Below, piece by piece: positions 24,601 to 33,630 of a stretch of 64,000 nt of DNA. The stretch lies in assembly GCF_022809125.1 (NCBI RefSeq), contig NZ_JALGBI010000002.1:629685-693684 (forward strand), written 5' to 3'. The first letter of the stretch is position 1; every line of letters begins with the position of its first letter. The notes under the pieces are model-generated. The model was given only the letters and a program-made list of their open reading frames with translations, did no database searches and was not told the origin of the DNA. A program made the translations under genes and the position numbers. The DNA is from Variovorax terrae (lineage in GTDB: Bacteria; Pseudomonadota; Gammaproteobacteria; Burkholderiales; Burkholderiaceae_C).

Positions 24601-26022
24601 ATGAATCCGCCGGATGCTCCTTCTTTTCCTGCCGATGCCGCCCAGCAGGACTGGGTCGAATCCCGGCTGATCACGGCCATCATGGACAACGCGGGCTCTG
24701 CGCTGGCGGCCATGGCGGCCACCATCCCCGTGATCGTCGTGCTGCTGTACCGCGAGGCCTGGCTGCCTGGCCTGCTGGCCTGGGCAGGGGCGGCCACGGG
24801 CATCTGCCTGCTGCGGCTGGCCATGATCGCGCGCTACCGGCGCCACTATGCGGGCACTACCGGGCCGCGGCTGCTGGCGTTCTGGCAGCGCTGCCTGTGG
24901 GCGTGGCCGGCCAGCGCGTTGATCTGGGGCGGCTCGATGCTGCTGTATTTCGGCCGCGGCCAGACCGAGAACGAGTTCGTCTGCATGATGGTGCTGGTCG
25001 GCATGGGGGCCGCCTCGGTGAGCGTGCTGTCGGCCAGCCTGCGCTGCTTCTACCACTTCACCAATGCGCTGGGCGTGACGGTGACGACGCTGCTGCTCTA
25101 CGACCTGCTCGTCATGGACCCGTTCAACAACGACCTGCGCGACTACGCCATGCTGGTGCTGGTGCTGGTGTTCTGGGGGCTGATCCGCGTCGGCGGCAAG
25201 CGCTTTCACCGCGTGCAGCGCAGCAGCCTGGAACTGCAGTACCACAACAACCAGCTCATCGAGTCGCTGACCCGCCAGACCCAGACCGCGCTGGATGCGG
25301 TGGGCATCAAGAACCGCTTCCTGGCCAGCGCGGCGCATGACATCCGCCAGCCGGTCCATGCGCTGGGGCTCTACGCCGACTGGCTGAGCAGCGAGCCCGA
25401 GCTGGTGCGCGAGATCGCGCCCAAGATCGTCGAATCCACCAAGGCCGTGAACGCGCTGTTCGATTCGCTGTTCGACCTGGCGCGGCTGGACTCGGGCAAG
25501 ATTCGCATCAACATCGAGCAGATCGACGTGGCCAAGCTGCTGCGCGACCTGGAACTGCAATACCGGCCGCTGGCCGAGGCCAAGGGCCTGCGGCTGCGGC
25601 TGCACGTCGTGCCGGGCCAGGCCACATCCGACCCGATCCTGCTGCAGCGCATTCTGGGCAACCTGATCGCCAATGCGGTGAAGTACACGGCGCGCGGCGG
25701 CATTCTCGTGGCCTCGCGGGTGACCCGGCGCGGCATGCGCATCGAGATCTGGGACACGGGCGTGGGCATTGCGCCGGAACACCAGCGCGAGATTTTCCGG
25801 GAGTTCTACAAGGCACCGCCCAGCCATGCGGGCACCGAAGACGGCTTCGGGCTGGGCTTGTACATCGTCTCTCGCCTCTCCAACATCCTGGGCCATCCCC
25901 TGCGCATGAGTTCGCGCCCAGGGCGAGGCACGGTGTTCCGGCTGGCGCTGGAGGGGACGGACGCGGCGCAGGCCGACGCGCGGGCCGTGGCCTCGCTGGC
26001 TCAGCTCGTCAACAGGCCGTGA
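24601..26022 (+). CDS. membrane-bound sensor histidine kinase
   Basis: 473 residues from the ATG at 24601. The N-terminal half has about six hydrophobic helices (AALAAMAATIPVIVVLLY, LLAWAGAATGICLLRLAMI and others up to about residue 195) and no periplasmic domain. A HisKA domain follows with His246 in SAAHDIRQPVHALGLYADWL, then the ATP-binding domain: N box ILGNLIANAVKYTARGG, G1 IWDTGVGIAPEH and G2 GFGLGLYIV. The signal is unknown. Its 3' end overlaps by 22 bases the convergent response regulator gene, its likely partner. Confidence 0.95.
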   Translation: MNPPDAPSFPADAAQQDWVESRLITAIMDNAGSALAAMAATIPVIVVLLYREAWLPGLLAWAGAATGICLLRLAMIARYRRHYAGTTGPRLLAFWQRCLWAWPASALIWGGSMLLYFGRGQTENEFVCMMVLVGMGAASVSVLSASLRCFYHFTNALGVTVTTLLLYDLLVMDPFNNDLRDYAMLVLVLVFWGLIRVGGKRFHRVQRSSLELQYHNNQLIESLTRQTQTALDAVGIKNRFLASAAHDIRQPVHALGLYADWLSSEPELVREIAPKIVESTKAVNALFDSLFDLARLDSGKIRINIEQIDVAKLLRDLELQYRPLAEAKGLRLRLHVVPGQATSDPILLQRILGNLIANAVKYTARGGILVASRVTRRGMRIEIWDTGVGIAPEHQREIFREFYKAPPSHAGTEDGFGLGLYIVSRLSNILGHPLRMSSRPGRGTVFRLALEGTDAAQADARAVASLAQLVNRP

Positions 26023-26594
26023 GTGCGGGCGTAGTAGATGGTCTGCGTGCGGCTCTTGACGCCCAGGCGGCGGAACAGCCGCCACAGGTGCACCTTTACG
26101 GTGTGCTCGCTAATGCCCAGCTCGTCGGCGATTTCGCGGTTCGACAGGCCGCGGTCCAGCATCACGATCAACTGCTTCTGGCGCTTGGACAGCTTGTTGT
26201 CGGTGGGGGCCAGTTCCTCGAAGCCGCCATCCGCGTTCAGCAGCGCGCGCAGCGCGGCGCCGATCTCGCTCGCGCCCGATGATTTCTCGATATAGATGTC
26301 GGCGCCGGCCTCGATGCATTGCTCTTCGGCATCGGCGGCCGGCGAGGCCGACAGCACCGCCAGCGGCGTGTCGGGATAGAGGTTCTTGAGTTGATGCACG
26401 CCGGAAACCCCGGTGGTGTCGGGCAGCTTGAGATCCAGGCAGAACAATTCGGGGGCGCCATGGGCCTTGACGGCGGCATCCACGCCGCCCAGCCGGTCGA
26501 GTTCCACCACGTTGGCGCCGGCGCGCAGGCGGCGCAGCAGCATGACCACGGCTTCACGCATCAGGGGGTGATCGTCGATGACATAGAGACTCAT
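26001..26594 (-). CDS. NarL/FixJ-type response regulator
   Basis: 197 residues from the ATG at 26592-26594. Receiver domain 1-120 with acidic pocket D7/D8 and phospho-acceptor Asp54 in LFCLDLKLPDT; then a LuxR-type HTH at about 135-195 (LSKRQKQLIVMLDRGLSNRE, LGISEHTVKVHLWRLFRRLG). It is encoded tail-to-tail with the histidine kinase at 24601, with a 22-base overlap of the coding ends. Genes of a pair usually lie on the same strand, so this convergent layout is unusual. Its own promoter must lie at 26595-26689, between it and trpS. Confidence 0.94.
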   Translation of the reverse strand: MSLYVIDDHPLMREAVVMLLRRLRAGANVVELDRLGGVDAAVKAHGAPELFCLDLKLPDTTGVSGVHQLKNLYPDTPLAVLSASPAADAEEQCIEAGADIYIEKSSGASEIGAALRALLNADGGFEELAPTDNKLSKRQKQLIVMLDRGLSNREIADELGISEHTVKVHLWRLFRRLGVKSRTQTIYYARTHGLLTS

Positions 26595-26689
26595 GGGAAA
26601 AACCTGATCTTTCGTCGAATGGGTTTGGGGTTGAAGGATACCTGCGAATGCCGGAGTCCTGTCGGAAGCCGGCACGCGCTGTGCGGGCT

Positions 26690-28006
26690 TCAGGCCGCGG
26701 CCTGGGCCAGCTGCCGCAGCGCCGCCGCCACGGCCTCGGGGGCCACGCCGGCCAGCGGCTGCAGCCGGGCCTGCAGCGCTGCCAGGGCGGCGGCGCCGTC
26801 TTTCTGAAGCTGGGCGATGGCCTGTCCCGCGTCCCGCGGCGAGTCGAAGCCCTGGCTTTGCAGCAGCAGCAGGCCCTGTGCATCGAGCAGCTTGAAATAG
26901 AACTTGCCGTCTTGTTCGCGGTACTGCTTGAAGGTGGGCAGGCCGGTCTTGCCGGCCTTGGCTCCCTGCGGCTTCGCGCTCTGCGCGCCGAGGTTGCGCA
27001 AGCCGACGGCCTGGCGCAGCTCGGCGATGAAGGCGCTGGACAGCTCGCGCGCCCTGGCCGCACCGGCTCGCAGGGTGTTCTCGATCCTGGCCGGATCGTT
27101 GACCAGCGATTCGTAGTGCGCGCGCATCGGCGCGATCTCGCGGTCGATGCGCTCGAACAGCAGTTGCTTGGCATCGCCCCAGGCAATGCCTTCGGCGTAG
27201 GCCTTTGCCAGCGCCGCCGTTTCCTCGGTGCTGGCAAACGCCTGGTAGATCTGGAACAGGGCCGAACCTTCGGTGCTCTTGGGCTCGCCCGGCGCACGCG
27301 AATCGGTCACGATGCCGGCGATCTGCTTGCGCATCTGCTCGCGCGGGGCGAACAGCGCGATGGTGTTGTCGTAGCTCTTGCTCATCTTGCGGCCATCCAG
27401 GCCGGGCAGGGTGGCCACGGATTCCTCGATCGCCGCCTCGGGCAGCACGAAATGCTCGCCGTAGAGGTGGTTGAAGCTCTGCGCCATGTCGCGCGCCATC
27501 TCGATGTGCTGGATCTGGTCGCGCCCCACCGGCACCTTGTGGGCCTTGAACATCAGGATGTCCGCGCCCATCAGCACCGGGTACATGAACAGGCCCGCCG
27601 TCACGTCGGCGTCGGGGTCGTGGCCGGCCGCCAGGTTCTTGTCGACCGAAGCCTTGTAGGCGTGCGCGCGGTTGAGCAGCCCCTTGCCCGTGACGCAGGT
27701 GAGCAGCCAGGTGAGCTCCGGGATCTCGGGGATGTCGGACTGGCGGTAGAAGAGCACCCGCTCAGGGTCCAGGCCCGCGGCCAGCCAGGTGGCGGCGATC
27801 TCCAGCGTCGAGCGCTGGATGCGCGAGGGCTCGTCGCACTTGATGAGGGCGTGGTAGTCGGCCAGGAAGTAGAAGCTCTGGACGTTCGCGCTGCGGCTGG
27901 CGGCGACGGCGGGACGGATCGCGCCCACGTAGTTGCCCAGGTGCGGCGTGCCGGTGGTGGTGATGCCCGTCAGGACGCGCAGGGAAGGGGAGGCAGGGGA
28001 ACTCAT
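26690..28006 (-). CDS. trpS: tryptophanyl-tRNA synthetase with C-terminal extension
   Basis: 438 residues, about 100 more than the enterobacterial enzyme. Class I Rossmann core with the HIGH-like PHLGNY at residues 21-26 and KMSKS at about 207-211. It attaches tryptophan to tRNA-Trp. The catalytic and anticodon parts end near residue 340. The extra C-terminus holds EQDGKFYFKLLDAQGLLLLQ and SQGFDSPRDAG, resembling the small UPF0339/YegP-type beta fold ('G.fyfkLkaaNGqvll.Se.Y'), then an Ala/Leu/Gln-rich helix. Longer TrpRS proteins are known in Burkholderiales; the YegP resemblance is my reading of the motif. Confidence 0.96.
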   Translation of the reverse strand: MSSPASPSLRVLTGITTTGTPHLGNYVGAIRPAVAASRSANVQSFYFLADYHALIKCDEPSRIQRSTLEIAATWLAAGLDPERVLFYRQSDIPEIPELTWLLTCVTGKGLLNRAHAYKASVDKNLAAGHDPDADVTAGLFMYPVLMGADILMFKAHKVPVGRDQIQHIEMARDMAQSFNHLYGEHFVLPEAAIEESVATLPGLDGRKMSKSYDNTIALFAPREQMRKQIAGIVTDSRAPGEPKSTEGSALFQIYQAFASTEETAALAKAYAEGIAWGDAKQLLFERIDREIAPMRAHYESLVNDPARIENTLRAGAARARELSSAFIAELRQAVGLRNLGAQSAKPQGAKAGKTGLPTFKQYREQDGKFYFKLLDAQGLLLLQSQGFDSPRDAGQAIAQLQKDGAAALAALQARLQPLAGVAPEAVAAALRQLAQAAA

Positions 28007-28019
28007 GGCGATAGCGGGT

Positions 28020-28688
28020 TCAGCGGAACAGGGAGGCCAGCGGGCCGAGCATCAGGTTGAGCACGGCGTAGCCGAGCGACATCAGCGGGCGCAGCCAGTA
28101 GGTGCTCACGATGCCGGCGAGCACCAGGCCCATGACGATGAAGAAGCCCCAGGGCTCGATGCGCGCCACGACCTGGGCCTGCTTCCAGGGCAGCAGGCCG
28201 ACCAGGATGCGGCCGCCGTCCAGCGGCGGCAGGGGAAACAGGTTGAAAGCCCACATCACCAGATTGACCAGCACCCCGGCATGCGCCATTTCCAGGAAGA
28301 AGCGCTCCTGCACGCCCAACCCGCTCATCAGCACCAGCAGCACGGCCCAGACGATGGCCTGAACGAAGTTGGAGGCCGGGCCGGCCAGGGCCACCCAGAC
28401 CATGTCGCGCTTGGGGTTGCGCAGCTGGCCGAAATTCACCGGCACCGGCTTGGCATAGCCGAACAGAAAGGTGCCCGAGGTGGCGAAATACAGCAGCAAC
28501 GGCATCAGGATGGTGCCGACCGGGTCGATGTGCTTGATCGGGTTGAGCGTGACGCGCCCCAGCATCCAGGCCGTGCTGTCGCCGAAGTGGCGCGCGGCAT
28601 AGCCATGGGCTGCCTCGTGCACGGTGATGGCGAACAGCACCGGCAGGGCGTAGATCAGAACGGTCTGGATGAGATTGGAGATGTCCAC
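28020..28688 (-). CDS. site-2 protease family (M50) membrane metalloprotease
   Basis: 222 residues, about six hydrophobic segments. Zinc ligands and catalytic Glu in HEAAHGYAARHFGD (His24, Glu25, His28) inside the first membrane helix; the third ligand is Asp in FPLPPLDGGRILVGLLPW near residue 150. The segment NPIKHIDPVGTILMPLLLYF is typical of the small M50 group without PDZ or CBS domains. Such proteases cut membrane proteins within the bilayer; the substrate is unknown. It lies 12 bases downstream of yciO and 13 bases upstream of trpS on the same strand, so the genes are likely co-transcribed. Confidence 0.93.
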   Translation of the reverse strand: MDISNLIQTVLIYALPVLFAITVHEAAHGYAARHFGDSTAWMLGRVTLNPIKHIDPVGTILMPLLLYFATSGTFLFGYAKPVPVNFGQLRNPKRDMVWVALAGPASNFVQAIVWAVLLVLMSGLGVQERFFLEMAHAGVLVNLVMWAFNLFPLPPLDGGRILVGLLPWKQAQVVARIEPWGFFIVMGLVLAGIVSTYWLRPLMSLGYAVLNLMLGPLASLFR

Positions 28689-28700
28689 TCGCCGATTGTC

Positions 28701-29351
28701 TCAGACAGCGCCGGGCTGCAGGCCCAGGGGTGCCAGATCGCCGCGCCCCTGGCGCAGCAGCACCGGCTCGCCGCCCCCGCCCATGGGGGTGAGGTCGATC
28801 ACGGTGGTGGGTTCGGAAGGGCAGGCGCCGGCATCGATGACGGCGGCCACTTGGTGCTCGAAGCGCTCGCGGATGTGCTGCGCGTCGTTCAGCGGCTCGC
28901 GCTCGCCCGGGGCGATCAGCGTGGTGGCCAGCAGCGGCGCGCCATGCAGCGTCAGTAGCGCTTGCAGCACCCGGTGGTCGGGCACGCGCAGGCCGATGGT
29001 CTTGCGCTGCGGGTGGCTCACGCGGCGCGGCACTTCCTTGGTGGCTTCGAGGATGAAGGTGTAGGGCCCCGGCGTGGCGGATTTGAGCAGGCGGTACTGC
29101 TTGTTGTCCACCATGGCGTAGCTGGCGAGTTCGCTCAGGTCGCGGCACAGCAGCGTGAGGTGGTGCTTGTCGTCCACGCCGCGGATGCGGCGCAGGTGGT
29201 CGACCGCGGCCTTGTCGTCGAGATGGCAGGCCAGCGCGTAGCTGGAGTCGGTGGGCACCGCCGCGATGCCGCCGCGCTCCAGCAGCGTGCAGGCCTGCTT
29301 GAGCAGGCGGTGTTGCGGGTTGTCGGGGTGGATCTCGAAGTATTGGGCCAT
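28701..29351 (-). CDS. yciO: YciO/Sua5/YrdC-family protein
   Basis: 216 residues. It follows enterobacterial YciO closely: FEIHPDNPQHRLLKQA at the start, VPTDSSYALACHLDDK, CRDLSELASYAMVDN, TPGPYTFILEATKEVPRRV and KTIGLRVPDH. YrdC-fold proteins bind RNA and ATP; TsaC/Sua5 members make threonylcarbamoyl-AMP for tRNA t6A, while YciO has a related, less certain role. The rnm-like gene two positions upstream repeats the yciV-yciO association seen in enterobacteria. Confidence 0.92.
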   Translation of the reverse strand: MAQYFEIHPDNPQHRLLKQACTLLERGGIAAVPTDSSYALACHLDDKAAVDHLRRIRGVDDKHHLTLLCRDLSELASYAMVDNKQYRLLKSATPGPYTFILEATKEVPRRVSHPQRKTIGLRVPDHRVLQALLTLHGAPLLATTLIAPGEREPLNDAQHIRERFEHQVAAVIDAGACPSEPTTVIDLTPMGGGGEPVLLRQGRGDLAPLGLQPGAV

Positions 29352-29361
29352 GGTGCTTGCC

Positions 29362-30264
29362 TCAGGCTTCTGCAGGTTCGAACACGATACGGCTTTCGCG
29401 CACGGTCAGCCAGCCGCCCGCGGCGCCGCACACCGCGATCAGGGCGATGCCCAGCAGCGACCACTGGTCGGGCATGTGCGAGAACACCAGCCAGCCGCCG
29501 AGCATGGCAAATCCGATCTGGGCGTAGAGAAAGGGCGTCAGCGTGGCGGCGGGCGCGCGTGCATAGGCCAGGATCAGCAGGAAATGCCCCACCGTGGCCA
29601 TCAGGCCCATCAGCATCAGCGCGGCCCACAGCAGTGGCGAGCCCAGCGGCGTCCACACGAACGGCAGGGCCAGCGAGATGACCAGCGTGCCGACCCAGCC
29701 GGTGTAGAAGTGCATGGTGACCGGGTCCTCGGTCTGGGCGAGCTTGCTGGTCAGCACCTGGAACCAGGCGTTGCTGGCCACCAGGCCCAGCGGCAGCAGC
29801 AGCGTCCAGTTGAAGTCGCTGCCGCCGGGGCGGATGATGATCAGGGTGCCCGCGAAGCCGCCGGCCACCAGCAGCCAGCGCAGCGGCGACACGCGCTCGC
29901 CGAGCGTGGTGGCGGCCAGCAGCGTGATCGCCAGCGGCGTGATCATCACGATGGCGGTGAACTCGCCCACCGGCATGTACTTGAGGCTGAAGAACGAGAA
30001 CAGGCTGGTCAGCAGCAGCAGCAGGCCGCGCAGGCACTGGTATTTCGGGTGGGCCGTGCGCAGCACCGCCAGCCCGCGCAGCGGCAGCACCACGGCCGTG
30101 GTGGCCACGGCCTGGAAAAAGTAGCGGAACCACAGCGCCATGAGCACCGGCACGGCGGCGCTGACGTACTTGGTGGTGGTGTCCAGCGTGGCGAAGCAGG
30201 CCACGGCCGCTACCACGAGCGCGATGCCCGCCAGGGCCGACGGCTGCGACGCGTGCCGGCTCAC
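29362..30264 (-). CDS. EamA/DMT-superfamily transporter
   Basis: 300 residues with ten hydrophobic helices and two EamA repeats (about residues 12-145 and 155-290), for example ALAGIALVVAAVACFATLD and TTKYVSAAVPVLMALWFRYF in the first. Members export or import amino acids, nucleotide-sugars or other metabolites in the inner membrane; the substrate is unknown. The start overlaps the end of the rnm-like gene by 4 bases, and yciO follows after 10 bases, so it sits inside one operon of housekeeping genes. Confidence 0.92.
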   Translation of the reverse strand: MSRHASQPSALAGIALVVAAVACFATLDTTTKYVSAAVPVLMALWFRYFFQAVATTAVVLPLRGLAVLRTAHPKYQCLRGLLLLLTSLFSFFSLKYMPVGEFTAIVMITPLAITLLAATTLGERVSPLRWLLVAGGFAGTLIIIRPGGSDFNWTLLLPLGLVASNAWFQVLTSKLAQTEDPVTMHFYTGWVGTLVISLALPFVWTPLGSPLLWAALMLMGLMATVGHFLLILAYARAPAATLTPFLYAQIGFAMLGGWLVFSHMPDQWSLLGIALIAVCGAAGGWLTVRESRIVFEPAEA

Positions 30265-31115
30265 TGGATGCGGTCCGCCACGAGTTCCCAGACCGGCGTG
30301 AGCTCGCCGGGCAGGTAGGGCAGGCTGCCGAGGTCGGCATGGCTTTCGTCGGGGCTGTGGAAATCGCTGCCGCGCGAGGCGGCCAGGCCAAACTCGCGCG
30401 CCGTGGCGGCGTACTTCACGTACTCCGCCGGGGTGTGGCTGCCGGTCACCACCTCCACCGCCTGGCCGCCATGGGCCTTGAATTCGGTGAACAGCGCGTA
30501 TTCCTCGTTGGCCGTGAAGCGGTAGCGCGCCGGGTGGGCGATGACGGCGACGCCGCCGCCCTGCGTGATCCAGGCCACGGCATCGCGCAGGCTGGCCCAG
30601 CGGTGCGGCACGTAGCCGGGCTTGCCCTCGGTCAGGTATTTGCGGAATACCTCGGAGGTGTCCTTGCAGATGCCGCTTTCCACCAGGAAGCGTGCGAAGT
30701 GGGTGCGCGAGATCAGCTCGGGGTTGCCCACGAAGCGCAGCGCGCCTTTGTAGGCGCCGGCAATGCCGACCTTGGCCAGCTGGGCCGACATCTCCTGCGC
30801 TCGCTGGCCGCGCCCGCCGCGCGTGGCCTGCAGGCCCTGGCGCATGCGCGGATCATCGGGGTCGAAGCCCAGGCCCACGATGTGCACGGTTTCACCCGCG
30901 AAGGTGACCGATATCTCGGTGCCGGTGAGGTATTTCATGCCGTGGGCGCGGGCTGCGGCCGCCGCCCGGTGCTGGCCGCCGATCTCGTCGTGGTCGGTCA
31001 GTGCCCACAGCTCTACCCCGTTGGCCGCGGCGCGCGCGGCGAGCTCTTCCGGCGTCAGGGTCCCGTCGGAGACGACGGAGTGGCAATGCAGGTCGGCGTT
31101 GAGAATGGAGGGCAC
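30261..31115 (-). CDS. rnm: PHP-domain phosphoesterase (Rnm/YciV-like)
   Basis: 284 residues. PHP metal motifs: NADLHCHSVVSDGTLTPEEL at residues 5-24, LTDHDEIGG near 40, GTEISVTF near 65, and the later HPARY and SRGSDFHSPDESHADLG. This is the YciV/TrpH group shown in enterobacteria to act as a 5'-3' exonuclease on short RNA and as a 3',5'-nucleotide bisphosphate phosphatase. First gene of a minus-strand run with EamA, yciO, M50 protease and trpS; the link with yciO and trp genes is conserved in distant bacteria. Confidence 0.9.
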   Translation of the reverse strand: MPSILNADLHCHSVVSDGTLTPEELAARAAANGVELWALTDHDEIGGQHRAAAAARAHGMKYLTGTEISVTFAGETVHIVGLGFDPDDPRMRQGLQATRGGRGQRAQEMSAQLAKVGIAGAYKGALRFVGNPELISRTHFARFLVESGICKDTSEVFRKYLTEGKPGYVPHRWASLRDAVAWITQGGGVAVIAHPARYRFTANEEYALFTEFKAHGGQAVEVVTGSHTPAEYVKYAATAREFGLAASRGSDFHSPDESHADLGSLPYLPGELTPVWELVADRIQ

Positions 31116-31175
31116 GCACCGATTTTAGGCTTTATGGTCCGGGCCTGCTGCGCGCGGCAGGCCGACCCTGCGCCA

Positions 31176-31910
31176 TCAGCCGCGGCGCAGGTCGGTGAAG
31201 GCCGAGAACTCCCAGCGCCGCAGGCCCACGATCATCGTGAAGCCGTCGCGGTACTTGGGGTCGATCTTCTGGTCGGCCAGGTGCTGGGCCGCGAAGTCCT
31301 GGCCGATGCGCGCGATGCGCTCCACGAAGGCCGGGGCCACGGCCTCGTTGATGTTGCCGTGCACCATCAGCAGCGTTTCGCCCTCGCGGTCGAAGCGGCC
31401 GCCGAAGTATTCGCCGACCACGTGCGTGAGGAAGAACTGCCGGATCGGCCCGTCGCCGCGCCAGCGGAAGGTCTTGGCGACCTTGAGGCGGTAGCGGTTG
31501 AGCGGCCTGAGCTCGATCACGCCCAGCCGGTCGAGCTGGGCCAGCCGGGCCGTGCATTCGGCCTCGGTGATCCGGTAGGTCTGCACCATCTGCTCGAAGG
31601 CCCAGTAGCTGAGCACGCAGATGGCCACCAGCAGCAGCTTGGGGTCCCTGCTGACCGCGAGCTCCTGCTCGTAGGTCAGCTCGCTCATCAGCGGCGTGGC
31701 CTGGGTCACGCGGCGCGACAGCTCGGCGAAGTCGGTGTTGAGCAGGCGGCACAGGTCGTCCACCCGCGTGAGCGGCATCTCCTTCTTGCTGAACATGCGC
31801 TTGACGCTGGATTCGCTCATCTCGAGCGCCGCGGCCACGTCGGCATAGGTCTTGTCCTGGGCCTTGAGTTCCTGCTTGAGAACGTCGATCAGCAGCGATG
31901 TGTCGGCCAC
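31176..31910 (-). CDS. helix-turn-helix regulator of unknown target
   Basis: 244 residues. An N-terminal XRE-like HTH covers about residues 8-62 (KTYADVAAALEMSESSVKRM, then MPLTRVDDLCRLLNTDFAEL). The rest is a winged-helix-like region, ITEAECTARLAQLDRLGVIE near residue 115, plus a C-terminal part with no recognised ligand motif. Conserved proteins of this length occur in Burkholderiales near ggt. It is divergent from ggt with 77 bases between starts and might control it. Confidence 0.82.
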   Translation of the reverse strand: MADTSLLIDVLKQELKAQDKTYADVAAALEMSESSVKRMFSKKEMPLTRVDDLCRLLNTDFAELSRRVTQATPLMSELTYEQELAVSRDPKLLLVAICVLSYWAFEQMVQTYRITEAECTARLAQLDRLGVIELRPLNRYRLKVAKTFRWRGDGPIRQFFLTHVVGEYFGGRFDREGETLLMVHGNINEAVAPAFVERIARIGQDFAAQHLADQKIDPKYRDGFTMIVGLRRWEFSAFTDLRRG

Positions 31911-31987
31911 GGCTCCTCCGGTGGGTCATGTTGTGCGGCAAGACGGTTGCGCCTGCGAGACCGCATCATAAAACCGATAATGGCCGC

Positions 31988-33610
31988 ATGAAGTTCGACT
32001 ACGCCAACCCCTACACCACCACCCGCCTCCCTGTTTTCGCCCGCAACGTGGTCTCCACGTCGCACCCGCTGGCGGCCCAGGCGGGCCTGCGCATGCTGCT
32101 CAAGGGCGGCAACGCCGTGGACGCGGCCGTGGCCGCCGCCGCCGCGATCACGCTCACCGAGCCGGTCAGCAACGGGCTGGGCAGCGACGCGTTCTGCATC
32201 CTGTGGGACGGCAAGGAGCTGCATGGCCTCAATGCTTCGGGCCGCGCCCCCGCGGCCTGGACGCCGGATTATTTCAAGCGCAAGTACGGCACCGACGCCC
32301 GGACGCCGCCGAAGCGCGGCTTCGACGCCGTGACCGTGCCCGGCGCGGTCGGCAGCTGGGTGGCCCTGAGCGAGCGCTTCGGCAAGCTGCCGTTCGCCGA
32401 CCTGCTGGAGCCGGCCATCGAGATCGCCGAGCGCGGCTACCTGCTGCCGCCGGTGGTGCAGCAGAAATGGGCGGCGGCCACGCCCGAACTGCAGGGCCTG
32501 CCGGGGTTTGCGCAGTCCTTCCTGCCCTGGGGCCGGGCGCCGCAGGTGGGCGAGCTGTTTCAGTTCAAGGCGGCCGCGCGCGGGCTGCGGGCCATCGCCG
32601 AGACGCGCGGCGCGGCGTTCTACGGCGGCGAGATCGCGCAGGCCATCGAGAAGTTCTCGGCCGCCCATGGCGGCAGCCTGCTGGCGAAGGATTTCGCGGC
32701 CTACCAGCCCGAGTGGGTCCGCCCGATCGGCAAGGACTACCGCGGCTACACGCTGCACGAGATTCCGCCCAACGGCCAGGGCATCGCCGCGCTGATCGCC
32801 CTGGGCATCCTCGACCAGTTCGACGTGGCCGGGCTGCCCGTGGACGGGGTCGATTCCCAGCACCTGCAGATCGAGGCCATGAAGCTCGCCTTCGCCGACG
32901 TCTACCGCTACGTGGCCGAGCCATCGTCGATGGAGGTGACGGCCGAGCAAATGCTCGATGGCGCCTACCTCGCTTCCCGTGCCAGACTGATCGACATGAA
33001 GAAGGCACAGGATTTCGGCGCCGGCAACCCGGTCAAGGGCGGCACCATCTACCTCACGGCGGCCGACGAGAACGGCATGATGGTGAGCTTCATCCAGAGC
33101 AACTACATGGGCTTCGGCTCGGGCTGCGTGGAGCCCGGCTTCGGCATCAGCCTGCAGAACCGCGGCCACGCGTTCAGCCTGGACGCCGGCGGCCTCAACC
33201 CGGCCAACCTGGTGGCGCCGGGCAAGCGGCCGTTCCACACCATCATCCCGGCCTTCCTCACGAAGGACGGCCAGCCCGTGATGAGCTACGGCGTGATGGG
33301 CGCCAACATGCAGCCGCAGGGCCACATGCAGACCCTGGTGCGCATGCTCGACTACGGGCAGAACCCGCAGACCGCCTGCGATGCGCCGCGCTGGCGCTAC
33401 AACGCGGGGCTGGAGATCAACGTGGAGCAGCAGATGGACCCGGCCACGGTGCAAGGCCTGGTGCAGCGCGGCCACCAGGTGGAGGTCATCAACGACTCCT
33501 ACCAGGACTTCGGCGCCGGCCAGTTCATCTGGCGCGCGGGCGACCCGAAGGTCGAGGGCTACGTGGCGGCCAGCGATGCGCGGCGCGACGGGCAGGCGGT
33601 GGGCTTTTGA
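31988..33610 (+). CDS. ggt: gamma-glutamyltransferase family protein
   Basis: 540 residues from the ATG at 31988. An Ntn-hydrolase that autocleaves before a catalytic Thr, here Thr353 in VKGGTIYLTAADENGMMVSF. Other family blocks: ASTSHPLAAQAGLRMLL-like start (residues 21-36), GGNAVDAAVAAAAAITLTEP, and FHTIIPAFLTKDGQPVMSYG. No signal peptide is evident, so it is probably cytoplasmic and of the family group that hydrolyses gamma-glutamyl or related amides, not the periplasmic glutathione type. An EamA transporter gene follows 20 bases later. Confidence 0.92.
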   Translation: MKFDYANPYTTTRLPVFARNVVSTSHPLAAQAGLRMLLKGGNAVDAAVAAAAAITLTEPVSNGLGSDAFCILWDGKELHGLNASGRAPAAWTPDYFKRKYGTDARTPPKRGFDAVTVPGAVGSWVALSERFGKLPFADLLEPAIEIAERGYLLPPVVQQKWAAATPELQGLPGFAQSFLPWGRAPQVGELFQFKAAARGLRAIAETRGAAFYGGEIAQAIEKFSAAHGGSLLAKDFAAYQPEWVRPIGKDYRGYTLHEIPPNGQGIAALIALGILDQFDVAGLPVDGVDSQHLQIEAMKLAFADVYRYVAEPSSMEVTAEQMLDGAYLASRARLIDMKKAQDFGAGNPVKGGTIYLTAADENGMMVSFIQSNYMGFGSGCVEPGFGISLQNRGHAFSLDAGGLNPANLVAPGKRPFHTIIPAFLTKDGQPVMSYGVMGANMQPQGHMQTLVRMLDYGQNPQTACDAPRWRYNAGLEINVEQQMDPATVQGLVQRGHQVEVINDSYQDFGAGQFIWRAGDPKVEGYVAASDARRDGQAVGF

Positions 33611-33630
33611 GTGAGGTTTCAAAGGAAAAT

